Assembly (NCBI GenBank): GCA_016617855.1 | Contig: JAECUM010001801.1 | Coordinates: forward strand, 1 to 64,000 | DNA: 64,000 nucleotides | Direction: 5' to 3' | DNA from: Megalonaias nervosa | Lineage: Eukaryota > Mollusca > Bivalvia > Unionida > Unionidae | Shown here: positions 46,270 through 58,620 of the stretch, piece by piece | How the letters are laid out: each line of letters opens with the position of its first letter | Numbering within the stretch: position 1 is the stretch's first letter | Translations under genes and position numbers: made by a program | The notes under the pieces: model-generated | Told to the model about the DNA's origin: nothing | Database searches by the model: none | Seen by the model: the letters and a program-made list of their open reading frames with translations, nothing else

Positions 46270-47760
46270 ATTTTCAAATTTGCTGCTGTGGTGGACAAAT
46301 TAGATTGGCAACATTTTCATTTAGGACAAAGTAGACATCATTAGAAGTATTTTGGACAAAATTCCGTGTCATAATAACCATCCATTCAGGGGGAATAGTG
46401 ACAACAGATTTTCATGACAACCATCATGGCAGCCACATTGGATGTATAACTGCCATCATTTTCATCGAGGACCAACTAGGTATCATAAGAAGACTTCTGG
46501 TGAAAACCCCATGTTGATATAGCCATCAAGGGAGTAGATATAACTATATTTTCAATTTTACTACCATAGTGACCATATGGCAGGTTAGTAATATTTATTT
46601 AGGATCAAGCAGACACCATAAGAATTCTTCTGATGAAAACCCCAGGTCAAAATGACTCCTTTTAAGTGTAGCGAAATTAAGATTTCAAGATGGTTACCTA
46701 GTGGATGTCAGATCAACACCATTTTAATTTAAAATCAATAAAACATCACAAAATATCTTTCATTGAAAGCCCAATGATGAAATGTGACCATTCATTCAAG
46801 AGAAGTAGTGATAACAAGATTTTCAATCTGGTCACTGTGGAAGCATAATAGACCTCAGATCAGGACCAAGAAGACATCATAAGAAGTCTTTTGCTGAACT
46901 CTCCATGTCAATATCAATATCCTTCCGGGAGGAGTGGCAATAAAAATATGACATGTGATTGGTATCATTTTCAATTAGGACCAAGTGGACCCCATAAAAA
47001 GTCTTTTAAGTAAAACTTCAGCATGATACAACCATCTACTCAGGAGAAGAAGCAACAAAAAGATTTTCAAAATGGCCAATGTGTGGTGGCCATAATGAAT
47101 GTGAGACTGGCACCATGTTCATTTAAGACCAACTGGACATAATATGAAGTACATACAACTCTTCAGGTGGATCTGTATTAAGATGATTTTCAAGATGGCT
47201 ACCATGGTGGCCATATTGAACTTCAAATTCACACTGTTTTTATTTAGGAAAAACTAGATGTCATAAGAAGCCTTTTGGTCAAAGCCCCAAGTTGATAGGG
47301 CCATCCATGTAGGAGTAGCAATATCTATATTTTAAGATGGCTGCTGTGGTGGTCATACTGGACAAAAGATATCAGCATTTCATTCAGGATCAACCAGACA
47401 TCATAAGAAGTCTTTTAGTGAAAACCTCATGTAGATATGACCATCAGTTCAGGAGGGGTACTAATAACAAGATTTTCAAGCTGTCTGCCATGGTGACCTG
47501 GATGCTGGATATCAGTTAGGACCATTTTCATTAAGAACCATGCAGACATCATAAGAAGTCTTTCAGTCTTGATATGACCATCCATTCAGTGGGGATTAGC
47601 AGTATTTTTCCAGACGGTTGTTGTGGCAGCCATTTTCATCTCGGACCAACCAGACCCTTGGATGAATGTGTGTGTAAAGTTTCATGTAATTTAGGAGGAG
47701 TTGCGGTAACAAACTTGTGTTACAGGCAGACATTGGACAACAGACAATCCCATAGGATGT
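46270..47760 (+). repeat. Satellite A: tandem array, copy 2, with terminal module
   Basis: About ten units of the family described at 26090, with anchors gacatcataagaagtctttt near 46878, 47396 and 47546 and intermediate copies. The terminal module (cttggatgaatgtgtgtgta, aagtttcatgtaatttagga, aacaaacttgtgttacaggc, agacattgg) is at about 47650-47750. Array and module have the same order and orientation as at 26.1-27.9 kb. Confidence 0.85.
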
Positions 47761-47863
47761 TCTGGTCTATTACCAATAAAGCTAAAATATGGGAAAAACT
47801 GTTAGATAGCAAGAAAATTTATCTTCATCTACTCAGCAATACAAATAACCTGTCAAAGGTTAT

Positions 47864-48185
47864 ATGAATACAAATATGCCTTCCAAGATTTTTTTGAATA
47901 CAAATATGCCTGCCAAATTTTATATGAATACAAATATGTCTGCCATATTTTATTTGAATACAAACAGGCCTGCCAAATTTTATATGAATACAAATATGCC
48001 TGCCAAATTTTTCATGAATACAAACATGTCTGCTAAATTTATTATGAATACAAATATGCCTACCAAATTTAATATGACTACATATATATCTGACAAATTG
48101 TATATGATAACAAATATGCCGCCAAATTTTATATCAAAACGAAAATGCCTGCCAAGTTTCATCTGGCTGCCTCAAGCGGTTTTTA
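47864..48185 (+). repeat. 30-bp minisatellite, about 10-11 copies
   Basis: The unit is atgaatacaaatatgcctgc + caaattttat. Thirty is divisible by 3, so both strands stay open and give repeating peptides (NTNMPAKFYM on plus); the last units decay. No evidence that this is translated. Confidence 0.9.
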
Positions 48186-48339
48186 CTTAATCATGCTTAA
48201 AATAGTCATCACCAACAATAGTACATTGAAGGCACTAGTAGGCTATGGTTGACACTGGATATTGTCTCAATGACCCCAACCTTTGCTCAAGGTATGCAGT
48301 CTTGTACTAAACTTAATGTGCATAAACCATTATATTCTT

Positions 48340-49010
48340 ACTAGACTTACTGTAACTTTGACCTCTGACCTTTAGACCCAGAAAGTTTCTTTTCTACCCT
48401 AAGTGCAAGTCATCCACAAAGTCGGATCAAGTAAATCAATCTTTAACAAGTTTTTTTTTTCTCCATGAAACCCATTTTTATTTTAACCACATAATCCTGA
48501 CCTTTGACCCTCAAATTAACAGGCCCCTTCCATACCTGAAGAGCAAGCGTTCCACAAGCTTTTGGTCATGGTCTAGAACTAGTGTTATATTTGCAAAAGC
48601 CATTTTTCTTCTTTCAGTTCCAGTTCACCATGACCTCTGATCTTTTCACTTCCAAATCAATAGACTTCTTTCTTACCCAGGGTGTAAATCCTCCGCAAGT
48701 TTTGGTGAAGGTACAACTGAAATTTAAGAGCAAAAACATTTTTCTTCTTTTAGTCATTGTGACCTTGACCTTTTAATCCCCAAAACAGGCTTACTTATTT
48801 ACATGCCATCCACAAAGTTTGGTCCAGGTATGTGATATAAAGCTAATGCTATTGGCAAAAACCATTGGGCTTCTTTTAATCAAAGTGATGTTGACCATTT
48901 ACTTTTTGACCCCAAAATCAATAGGCTTCTTCCTTGTCTGATTCGCAAGCCATCCACAAAGTTTAGTACCTATTGATTGTGGAGAGCTTGAGTTACTGTA
49001 ACTCAAGTCA
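48340..49010 (+). repeat. Tandem array with TGACCTTGACCTTTGACC motif, copy 2
   Basis: About five units with gtaactttgacctctgacct (48357), tcctgacctttgaccctcaa (48488), accatgacctctgatctttt (48634), cattgtgaccttgacctttt (48754), and ttttgaccccaaaatcaata + ggcttcttcc (48905). Each is followed by the gtgcaagccatccacaaagt phrase. Same family as the arrays at 20880, 57090 and 59150. Confidence 0.82.
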
Positions 49011-49169
49011 CCTTACCTAATAAGCCTACAGAATTTCTTTAGCCCCCCCCATGTAGTTTTAACTTAACTTGTACTGCTAGTTATGTTTCCGTCACAAAAG
49101 TCCTTGTCCAAAAACTTCAGAAACATGTAAAAACTTCAAAAATTGAAAATCTGATTTGCTTTAAAGTGA

Positions 49170-49680
49170 TGGACCATGATAAACAGAAGAACATTATAGT
49201 GAGCAACCATGCTATGCTGAGGTGCTTTATTGTGAGAGATTATGTAAAAGTGATGTTCTTTATTGTGAAGGACCATGCTATACTGAGGTGCTTTATTATA
49301 AATGACCATGATATGCTGATGTGCTTTATTGTTAAGAACCATGATAAACTGATGTGCTTTATTGTGAAGAACCATGCTATACTGAGGTGCTTTACTGTGA
49401 TGGATCATAATCCTGAGGTACTTTATTGTGAGGGACCATGCTTTGCTGAGGTGCTTTATTGTAAGAGATCATGCTATGCTGCGGAGCTTTGTTGCGAGGG
49501 ATCGTGCTATGCTGAGGTGCTTTATTGCAAGGGACCATGCTATGCTGAGGTGCTTTATATTGAGGGACCATGCTATGTGTTGCTTTTTACTGAGGGACCA
49601 TGCTATGCTGATGCACTTTATACTGAGGGACCATGCTACAATAATGCACTCTATAGCGAGAGTGAGAGACATCCTATTTT
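49170..49680 (+). repeat. 33-bp minisatellite, about 15 copies
   Basis: The unit is gaccatgctatgctgaggtg + ctttattgtgagg. Because 33 is divisible by 3, a 177-codon plus frame and shorter frames on both strands stay open (MLRCFIVRDHA-type 11-residue repeats). Third-position changes are not favoured over others by eye, so I treat the frames as artefacts. Confidence 0.9.
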
Positions 49681-50564
49681 ACGGATAGTTTCACTCTAAG
49701 ATCTTGCATAACTTAACTCCTGATCAGCACTCAAAGGATCGCCCATTGTAGAAGTACATTATACCAATGTTTCAATTTAAAAGCATTTATTGGACTGCAA
49801 CAATGTCTACTTGGTGATTAACCTACTTTACAGTGATTCAATTTAGAAACAGATTCCGAAGTTATTGGATGCTGATGCTGATTCTGTTGAAGCAACAAAT
49901 TACCAGCAAAATTAGTGAAATGCTCTGTCTTGACAGTTAGTCCAAGAACAGCAATTGAAAAACATTGTTGTTAAATGTTATGTATGAAATGGACAACAGC
50001 AGCAGTATTAACAACGGTGTTATCTCTTATGATGCCCCACTTCATACTGCAGACAATGCAATAAATTGCACCTACACAGTAATAATAACAATAATAAAAA
50101 CAGAGTCCATACTGTGCTCAAAAGTTTGGGCAAAGAGACTTTTCTCTCCCACCAGAATAATTCTATTCAATTTCTCGGTATAAAATCTGATGACAGGATT
50201 ATCACATTTTCAATAACATACCTCTAGTAAATACATGTACCATATGATCGGAGATATGCATTAGATATACAGTTATGGAAACATACACCTTGTTAATATT
50301 GTAATCATTCCCACTAAGTATTAGTATACATTTTCACATTGTATTGTATATTAATATGGTATATCACTCAGGTTCTGAGTTTACTTATTCATCCACTAAG
50401 TATAAATATATGTTTTTCATTGTCATTCATTTTACTTAAAGACCAATTTAAAAACAACTGTTTGCAGACTGGTCCTTGTTTATTTTGATAAGAAAGGTTT
50501 GTCAACAGGCTAATAAATTAAGAAATACTTTTCCTTTTAATAACCAATTTACACAGCTGGCAAA
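49681..50564. other. No gene seen
   Basis: AT-rich sequence without supported features. Confidence 0.4.
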
Positions 50565-51240
50565 GGACAAGAAAACTGCATGAGCTGCTCCTTCACTTAA
50601 TAAAACTGTATGAGACATGATCCTTAGCTTAACAAAACTGTATGAGAACTGATCCTATACTTAACAATATGTATTAGAGCTGATCCTAAGCTTAAAGAAC
50701 TGTATGAGAACTGATCCATATGTTAATAAAACTGATGAGAACTGATCCTTAGCTTAACAAAACTACTAGATTACTGATCCCTATATTCAAAACTGCATGA
50801 GCTGATCCTTAGCAAAACAAAACTGCACGAACTGATCCTTAGCGTAACAAAACTGTATGAGTTGATCCTTAGCTTAACAAAACTGTATGAGCTGATCCTT
50901 AGCTTAACAAAACTGTATGAGCTGATCCTTAGCTTAACAAAACGGTATGAAAACTGACCCTTAGCTTTACAAAACTGTACGAGCTGATCCTTATCTTCAA
51001 AAAATGCATGAGAACTGATCCATAGCTTAACAAATCTGTATCAGACCTGATCTTAAACTTAAAAACCTGAATGAGAACCAATTCCTAGGTTAATAAAATT
51101 AAGTTTAACAAAGCTGTACGAGACCTGATCCTAAGTTTTAAAAAACTGTATGAGAACTGATCCATTACGCTAAAACAACTGTTTGCAAACAGGTCCTTAG
51201 CATAACAAAACTGTATGAGAGCTGATCCTTAACAAAACAG
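50565..51240 (+). repeat. 30-bp minisatellite, about 22 copies
   Basis: The unit is aactgtatgagctgatcctt + agcttaacaa. The central copies (about 50840-50940) are identical; copies towards both ends have indels and substitutions (gagaactgatcc variants). Confidence 0.92.
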
Positions 51241-52419
51241 CTAACTTCTTTTTCAAGATTTTCATTAGCCAACGATATTATTCTAGTGAATATGGATTTT
51301 GCAATTTCTGTACGATCAAAAATTATTAGCATTGAAGGATTATTACTCTCATTGTAAGTGCTGCTTTCCCCCGATTCCTCAGATGACTTTTTAAGTATCA
51401 GAATTATTCTTCTTATAAAGACTGTACTTTAGTTATCATATGCAAGACTAAACCAAATTTGACATAAAAACCAATTAGTAATATCCAAATCCTTTAGATT
51501 TAAATATACTATCTGAACATAAATTTTCTTTTCAATTCGCTTCCTAACCAACCCAATAATGAATCACTCCATGCACTACACAGATATGCATACATGCTAA
51601 CTAAAACACATAAAATTATACCCATAATGTAGAGTTCTACATATAAGCAGCATATCTGCATATTTTATGTAATCAAATCAAGTAAAAATGTATAACAAAA
51701 TTTGTAAATGCATTAAAATTATGCAAAACAATTTAAGTATTTAGCTGAAAGTTGCCAGTGTAGTGCTCCTACCATAGGTACAGCCCACGTTACAATGATA
51801 GCCCTTACAATGAATAGAAACTGAGCTATCTGTTCAAGTACCTGATATTCCATGCACATTTGAAATGACTGCACTTGATCACTGTGAGAACACTCACCCA
51901 AACAGAGCCATTATGTTGTTATTACTCAGATGATCTCTCTGCTTTCTCTTCAGAGCACCCAAGATCATCAAGTACATGTAAGCTATGATGAAGAGTCTGA
52001 TGCACTAAAACAATTAATTAACTTAACACTATTTAGTCTAAAATATATGCATGGTGATATAGGAATTATGCCAATCAACAGTGCTCTGTCTAAACATGCT
52101 GGTGGTATATGGTACTTGTAACTAAATCAATCTTCTGAATGCCATATGCATAGCTATAAACATGTATATCACACAGGTGGTTAATATTGATATGGGTGCA
52201 CTTAATCTGCACAGGGCAATCATGCCAAAATCTAAGAATACACAACTTTACACATAACTTTGTATGCTACACTTACCTATTACATAGTCTGTTCGACTGG
52301 AAATTTTCTTGTGATATCTTGCAATGCACAAATTTAGTATACTTAAACTGTCCATTATCTGTCTGTATTTGCAGTTTTACCTGTACTTGTACAGTGCAGT
52401 GTACATGCTAGCACTCTTT
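51241..52419. other. No supported gene
   Basis: A plus frame at 51930-52121 follows a plausible acceptor (tgctttctcttcag at 51953) and reads STQDHQVHVSYDEESDALKQ then LINLTLFSLKYMHGD, but no family is recognised and no donor or partner exon was found. Confidence 0.3.
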
Positions 52420-52605
52420 CTGTTTTTATGATAGTCAAATGCAACTGATCTTGTCTTGTTCATCAAGCCATTTTGGAGCATTAAAATGTCATAATTAACA
52501 TCTATCTTAATGACAGTCAAATGCACCCTGATGCTGTCATGGCCACGAAGCCATTCTGGCTTAATTTCAAACAGGCATGATTGACATCTGATGAATTTAA
52601 GGTCC
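52420..52605. repeat. Two tandem units of about 87 bp
   Basis: The units share (a)tgatagtcaaatgcaactga, tcttgtc, catcaagccattttgg, and cataattaacatct; the second reads atgacagtcaaatgcaccct, cacgaagccattctgg, catgattgacatct. The minus-strand open frame across them is incidental. Confidence 0.65.
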
Positions 52606-53527
52606 TTCTCATAGCACAAGTTTTGTATTTTACGATGCTTGTGAAATATCAAACTGAATTTATGAAAAACACAATTAGATGCAAACCAGGGAAAAATATA
52701 TCAAATTTCACACATCAAAACTGGGGTATTATAACCTCCATTCCAAGAATTTAAACATTACTAACAGACAAGGTCAGTGTTCTATCTTCAACTATTTTTA
52801 ATCTAATAATGCCATTTAATGTGCACTGAAGGTGTATCTTGGGAATAAGCTGTGTCACATAACAAGAGAAAACTGCTGTGGCCTATTTTCCTTTGCTTAC
52901 TGAACACTCATGAAGATACATGTACAGATTCATATCAAGGAAAGATTGGAAGGGGGGGGGCTGTGTTTTAATAAGAATAATAATAATAATGATCTCCTGC
53001 ATTTTAATAAGAACTCCCAATTTTGTTGAATATCATGCAGTAGTGTTTCAGGTGAACACAAAATTAAACAAAGCATTTTGTTCCACCATAACAGTAGTAG
53101 GGTCATATAGTTTTTTCCCTTGTCCAGCCATTTGTAAATCACTGTTTGGCTAGGTTTTCCATTCACAAGCATTGTGGTAAAGTGTCTGTATTCTGCGAAC
53201 ATCATTTTTAGGTTTTTAAAGGTAGTCAACTTTCACATAACTGAAAAAATGCAATCTTGCTGATTCATGAGAAAAGACTCCACATATTTTCTAAGGAATC
53301 TCTGCTTAAAATCTTCAATTACAGTTGAGGTGATCAAGTTTTGATGTAGTAAGTACTTTCATTCTCAGATGCACTCTAAATGTGCAAATTTGTAAGCAAC
53401 AGATGAAACGGTAATAGAATGACAGTCTAGATATAACTGAAAACCAGTTTAATAAATCCTGAAAATTAAGTCAATGTGAGCTGGTTTTGATTCATGAAAT
53501 ATGCTCATATCAAGATGCACATAACAG
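52606..53527. other. No gene seen
   Basis: AT-rich, with a short (AAT)n tract at about 52972-52990 and a G-run at about 52952-52961. Confidence 0.4.
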
Positions 53528-53672
53528 TGTGTGTATGTTTTATTTGGATTTTTAACATAGCTTTAACAATTTTTCAGTCATATCGCTATGATGTCTGCAG
53601 TGTGGCAGTTTATAGTGATGTCTGGCACTGGGGCATCATGCTGCAGACATGTAGCATGATGTCCCACCCATA
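53528..53672 (-). mobile_element. SINE family B, 3' half only, beside a satellite A fragment
   Basis: On minus the copy covers catgatgccccagtgccaga to the tail (aaaaatccaaataaaacata, cacac). It starts abruptly at gggtgggacatcatgctaca. Directly to the right, 53673-53815 is a reverse-orientation satellite A unit (ggttttcacgaaaagacttc + taatgatgtc...). Confidence 0.75.
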
Positions 53673-54147
53673 GGTTTTCACGAAAAGACTTCTAATGATG
53701 TCTACTTGAAGCTAAATGAAATTGGTGCAGAGTTTACATCTAATATGGTTACAACAGCAGCCTATTTGAAAATCTTGTTATCACTGAAGAATATCAGTCT
53801 GAAATGGTTTCAACACTCAGCAGTTTCTATTCTTGGAAATTCTCTTTGGTCAGCAGTGGCTCAGTCCCTTTGAGGAACCTATTTTGCAATAGTATTATCC
53901 AAGAACCAGCACTGTAGTGGCAATCATGAAAATAGGTGACAGTAGTTGTTTTTGCTATAATACCAGTAACTTTTCACCTATTTCAACCAAACTTGTACAG
54001 AACAAGCATCCTGGGACAGATGAATGTTGTACACCAAAACATGCTCCTTGTGATCAATTTTCCAGGATTTATTCTCAGCTGCAAAAAATGCAGACTGCAG
54101 CAGTTGTATTTGCTACACATTTAGATATAAAAATGTACACTGTATGT

Positions 54148-54471
54148 GCGACCGCTCCAGTGGCTTGGTGGTTAGGGAGTCTGCCTCGAATGCAGGAGGT
54201 TGTGGGTTCGAACCCCCGGATGAGTCATACCAGAGACTTATAAAAATGGTACTAACAGCTGCCTCACTGTGCACTCAGCATTCAGAGGTTAGTATTAGGA
54301 CTCAGGTCAGCCTGGTGTCAGGATAATGTGACTGGGTGGGACATCATGCTACATGTCTGCAGCATGATGCCCCAGCACTAGACATCACTATAAGCTGCCA
54401 CACTGCAGACATTGTAATGATATGACTGCAAAATTGTTAAATCTACAATAAAAATCCAAATCACATACACA
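54148..54471 (+). mobile_element. SINE family B, full length with intact A and B boxes
   Basis: The head ccagtggcttggtggttagg then gagtctgcctcgaatgcagg and aggttgtgggttcgaacccc is the best tRNA-like copy in the window, with A box tggcttggtgg and B box ggttcgaaccc. The body follows the family order through gtgtcaggataatgtgactg and atgatgccccagcactagac to aaaaatccaaatcacataca. It is not a functional tRNA: no proper acceptor stem or anticodon arm follows. Confidence 0.88.
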
Positions 54472-54474
54472 TAT

Positions 54475-54925
54475 ATCAGTTCACTGTAATACTGTATATA
54501 AAGTTATTATAAGTACATATCAAGTCATTAAAATAGTGTATATCAAGTCAATGTAATACTGTAAATCTGGTCATTGTAATACCAAATCACTCTAACACTG
54601 TATAACAAGCTATTGTAATACTATATATCCAGTAACTGTAATACTGTATATCAAGTAAATGTAATAATGTATATCAAGTCATGATAAGACTATAAATCAG
54701 TTCACTGTAATACTGTATATAAAGTTACTGTAACTGCATATCATCATTGTAATACTGTATATCAAATCAATTTAATACTGTTTATCGAGTCACTGTACTA
54801 CTGAATACCAAATCATTGTAACACTGTACAGGTATACCAAATCATTGTGATATGTATACCAAGTCACTGTAATACTATATATCAAGTCATTGTATTACTG
54901 TATATCAGGTCACCACAATACTATG
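54475..54925 (+). repeat. 23-bp minisatellite, about 19 copies
   Basis: The unit is tactgtatatcaagtcattg + taa, diverged (caaatcatt, cagttcact variants). It begins within a few bases of the SINE-B tail. Confidence 0.85.
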
Positions 54926-55367
54926 AATTTACTTTATTTTGTGGAGTACTGATTTTCAACATTTCCATGTTGCAACAAATCTCGAATTTGAAGTTCCAAC
55001 AAAATAAAATGTTTTGGCCAAAAATAAAATTTCTATGATAGTCACAGCAATGAATTTAGAAGAAAAAAAATGTAAATTTAACAAATCAGCATATGTAACA
55101 AATTCTGATTGGTTGAACACCAACATTAGTAAAAAACATGATAAACTGTCTAAAATGTTGAAGTGATTGTGTTATCATGACTCCCTCTTTTTCTAGCCTC
55201 ACAGAAAATTAAATACCTCGTATTTTGTAATAAAAATTTATTAGTGTGTTTGCATGGTGATAACTGTCTTGTATCTGACAATTTGAACATGTTAATGGTG
55301 TTTTACTATTACTGTCACAGCTATCCATTTCACTGCCTTGCTGATGAGTCACTGTTAAAACTCACCA

Positions 55368-55606
55368 GGGCCCCAAGTGACCGAGTGGTCTAAAGCGCTC
55401 ACCATTACAGATCACTGCCATCTTACCTCTGTCTGCATGGGTTCAAATTTCGAACACGGCCAATGTGGCTATGTGAGAAAGCTTGCCAGTAGCTACTCGT
55501 GGGTCGGTGGTTCTTTCTGGTGTTCTTCCTCCACCATTTATACTGGCCACCATGTATAGCCTATCTTGTGCTGACAAATGGCATTAAACCCCATAACAAC
55601 AACAAC
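55368..55606 (+). mobile_element. SINE family A, full length, perfect 11-bp duplication
   Basis: The head gggccccaagtgaccgagtg + gtctaaagcgctcacc (A box tgaccgagtgg) is followed by a degraded B box (gggttcaaatt). Then come agaaagcttgccagtagcta, ctcgtgggtcggtggttctt, ctggtgttcttcctccacca, tttatactggccaccatgta and tagcctatcttgtgctgaca, ending in (AAC)n. AAAACTCACCA flanks it at 55357-55367 and 55607-55617. Confidence 0.93.
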
Positions 55607-55617
55607 AAAACTCACCA

Positions 55618-56059
55618 TGTCTTTAATAACCAAATGCGACTACTAGTCTTTTCCTGCAGAAAGTCATTCCAAATGAACAAGATTAACTCTTATACAGAAA
55701 CAATCACAACTTATCAGTGAGTATATATGGTATGTCACGTATGAATGCTTTGTACAGTCAAGAGCCAGATTCAAACAGTGACAAATTATTTCAGAAACCC
55801 ATTCAGACCCATTCTTTTGCTTGTGTTAAGACTTTAACGAATATTTAGCTTATAAATGCAACAAGAAATGTCAACAGTACATGAATTAAGTTGGACCAAC
55901 CACTCCAATCTTGAGATTTGTGGTATCTCCATTACCTCCTTCACATAAACAATGCATACTTGACCTGTTCAAAATAACATACATCAATATATAATGCACT
56001 GATATTAATACTCATGTTTTACCACTCCCAACAGATCACGTCAGAAAGAGCATTCTTTG
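55618..56059. other. No gene; possible MITE family 2 end
   Basis: The phrase ttatcagtgagtatatatgg + tat (about 55711-55733) resembles a right terminus of MITE family 2. The rest is unremarkable. Confidence 0.35.
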
Positions 56060-57000
56060 TAGGTCAGGACATTAGCATGAAAAGCAAAACACAACTGGTC
56101 ATGAATAAACCCAAACACTTGTATGTATTAGAACAGCATAGCATAAAGGTCACAGGGAGATTCTTTTGTTGTAAGGGTTTCGTACTAACAAGAGATACAT
56201 ATCAATGTCAATTTCATGAGAGATTCTGCCATGAAATGTGTCTGATAAACATTTAACACGAAATTTAACCCAAGTCAGTGACGTGCAAAATATAGGCTGT
56301 AAAGACGTACTTTGGAATGAGGAAGCAATACTCATAATCATGCATTCTCTCACCAAGTTTCATGGTTCTAGATAGGACAGTATGAATACAGCATACAAAA
56401 AATCTATGTGGTCATTTGCAGAAACTTAATCTAAGCCTATAAAATGTGAAATGTAAGTATGCATTCTTCTTTTTGTTGTTACACTGAAGCAGCATGGTAC
56501 CAACAGATGCCTTAAATTATCCAATCTGATGATTCCAGCATGAACAGTGCTTGATAAATAAACTTAACACACAGAACGAAACCCGAGTCAGTAAAGCATT
56601 AAATATGGGTGACAGTGATCTACTTTTGTGATCAGGTTGAATTTCTCATCAAGATGCACCCCTCATTAGTTTCATGTTTCCAGGTATGAAAGAATAAAAC
56701 AATGAATACTTGGTGCAAAAAACCTGTGGTCATGAGCTAACTGAAAAACTTAGACCTTAAGCCAGTAATATGTGAAGTGTAGGTCACAGTGATCTTTTTT
56801 TATTGTAAGTGTGTTGTAATAATGGAGATGCAAACAATTACCTAATTTGTCATTAGCATAAACAGAATTTGAAAAATAAGCTTCAAACGAAAAATTTTGT
56901 AAATAATTTCAGTCTGAAAAATGGGTTATATACTACAGTGACTAATCAAGATGCATCTAATCAGCAGTGTCATCATTCTATTTATAATAGTATGTATACA
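56060..57000 (+). repeat. Two to three diverged units of about 320 bp
   Basis: Shared phrases in order: gaaatttaacccaagtcagt / gaaacccgagtcagt; gtgacgtgcaaaatataggc / gcattaaatatgggtgacag; caccaagtttcatggttcta / cattagtttcatgtttccag; aaaatctatgtggtcatttg / aaaacctgtggtcatgagct. A third partial unit follows at about 56750-57000. The 80-codon plus frame at 56014-56256 lies inside and is not supported as a gene. Confidence 0.6.
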
Positions 57001-57089
57001 TAGCAGAAAGAAACCCAACCAAACACAACATGAGTGCCATGAATGGTACATTATACACCCACCTCATGTCTAATAGTCCTCAATGTAGA

Positions 57090-57525
57090 TAACTAAAACT
57101 TTTGTGTGGAAACCACTTTTCTTCTTTCTGTGACAATGACCTTGACCTTTGACCTTTAGACTTCCAAATCAACAGACTTCTTCCACAAAGTTTGATCTAG
57201 GTCTGTGATGCATAACTAATGTTTATGTATTGAAACCATTTATATTTTTCAGTCAAAATGTCCCTGGTCTTTGACCTTTCAATTTCAAAATCCAAAAAGT
57301 TTTGTAACTGTAGATGGAAAATAAACTGAGTATTGTGCAGAAATCATTTTTCTTCTTGCAGTTAGTGACCTTGACCTTTTCAGCTTTTCACCATTAAGTC
57401 AATATGATTCTCGCTGATATAGAGCTTTTCACAAAGTTTGTAACAACTTGTGAACAACTTGAATTATTGATGGCCAGATGGCAAGACAGACAGATGGAAA
57501 ACATGATAACCTAATATACTCCACT
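57090..57525 (+). repeat. Tandem array with TGACCTTGACCTTTGACC motif, copy 3
   Basis: About three units; aatgaccttgacctttgacc at about 57125 and agtgaccttgaccttttcag at about 57367 are the clearest motifs. It ends with ggccagatggcaagacagac + agatggaaaacatgataacc and taatatactcc, a terminal phrase also seen after copy 4. Confidence 0.8.
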
Positions 57526-58319
57526 TTATGACTAGCACATAAAAACCAATCAGATTAAAACGGAGATCTACTTATTATAAGTTCCAATAGGTTTTAGTGA
57601 CATTTGGAATTCCTGTTCTACTTATTTTCAGTAACATATCAGATAAAGCACTGCATTTCATTTTTGGGAGAGTTATCACACAAAATGATATGTTGCAAAT
57701 GATGTTTCACACTTTCATAAACATGAAAGCTATAACTGGATCGGTTAATGAAAATGAGATCTGCATTATGCTGGAGAGCTTGACTGACACCAAAACTTAA
57801 TCAAAATTGTAAAAATAATGTACATATACAAAATTTATCATCTTAACCCCATTTCCAAGGGCATATCGCTATGTGACCCACTCGGTTAACTTCTGTCTAT
57901 GACCAAGGAAGAAAGAATGGTTGAGATGCAGTGATGCTGTACGTAAGTTTATGCTTATAAATGCAATGATGCCAGTGCTGATGCTGATGATGAAAGTAGA
58001 ATAACAGCTCACAAATGAGAGCTGAAATTGAGGGGATTATGTCATCCTGACTATGCATTTAATTAGGCCGTCCATTCATTGGTAATTGTGTACCTCCTCC
58101 AACTCAGTCCAAGATACAAACTTCTGGATATCACTGGGGTTGGTCTGGAGGCATGTACAATAGTCTTAGATTTTTTTATATCACCCCTGGTGGTGAAACT
58201 GGAGGAATGGAGTTATTTCAGAATAAATATAAAACAATTTTTTAAACATCACAGATGTACATCTGAAAGTTCACATCATTCATGAATGAGATCAGGGCCA
58301 TAATATGTGTAAGAGAATT

Positions 58320-58620
58320 TCAGATTAGATACGAAATCAAACATATCCAATACAGACCTTAGGTCATCTCCCTGAGAGACAGTACTTGCCTGTTAGTCAT
58401 ATGTAACAGATTTTAGATTACACTTTTGGACCTTGCCCTTGGGCCAGGGGAATATTGCCTCAGGGCCATAACTTTGGAAACTACTGAGAACCCCACCCTA
58501 TAACCATATATAGGTTCCAAGGATACCAATTCAAACATATCCAATACAGATGTTAGGTCATGCCCCTGGGGCCTTTAGGTCATAACTTGGAAACTGTTAG
58601 GACATGCACCATAAAAACAT
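58320..58620 (+). repeat. Two diverged units of about 120-180 bp
   Basis: Shared phrases are caaacatatccaatacagac + cttaggtcatctccctg, and caaacatatccaatacagat + gttaggtcatgcccctgggg. Each is followed by agggccataactttggaaac / aggtcataacttggaaactg. Confidence 0.65.

Noticed and set aside
49166..49699. 177-codon frame of MLRCFIVRDHA-like repeats
   Set aside because: Product of a 33-bp minisatellite; equally open on the other strand and no splice or promoter context.
52377..52652. 91-codon minus frame
   Set aside because: Covers an 87-bp tandem duplication and shows no recognised domain.
54148..54230. tRNA-like sequence with A and B boxes
   Set aside because: It is the head of a SINE-B copy; the body and tail match four other copies and the tRNA cloverleaf is incomplete.
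56014..56256. 80-codon cysteine-containing plus frame
   Set aside because: Lies in a diverged 320-bp tandem repeat; the frame is not kept in the neighbouring unit.
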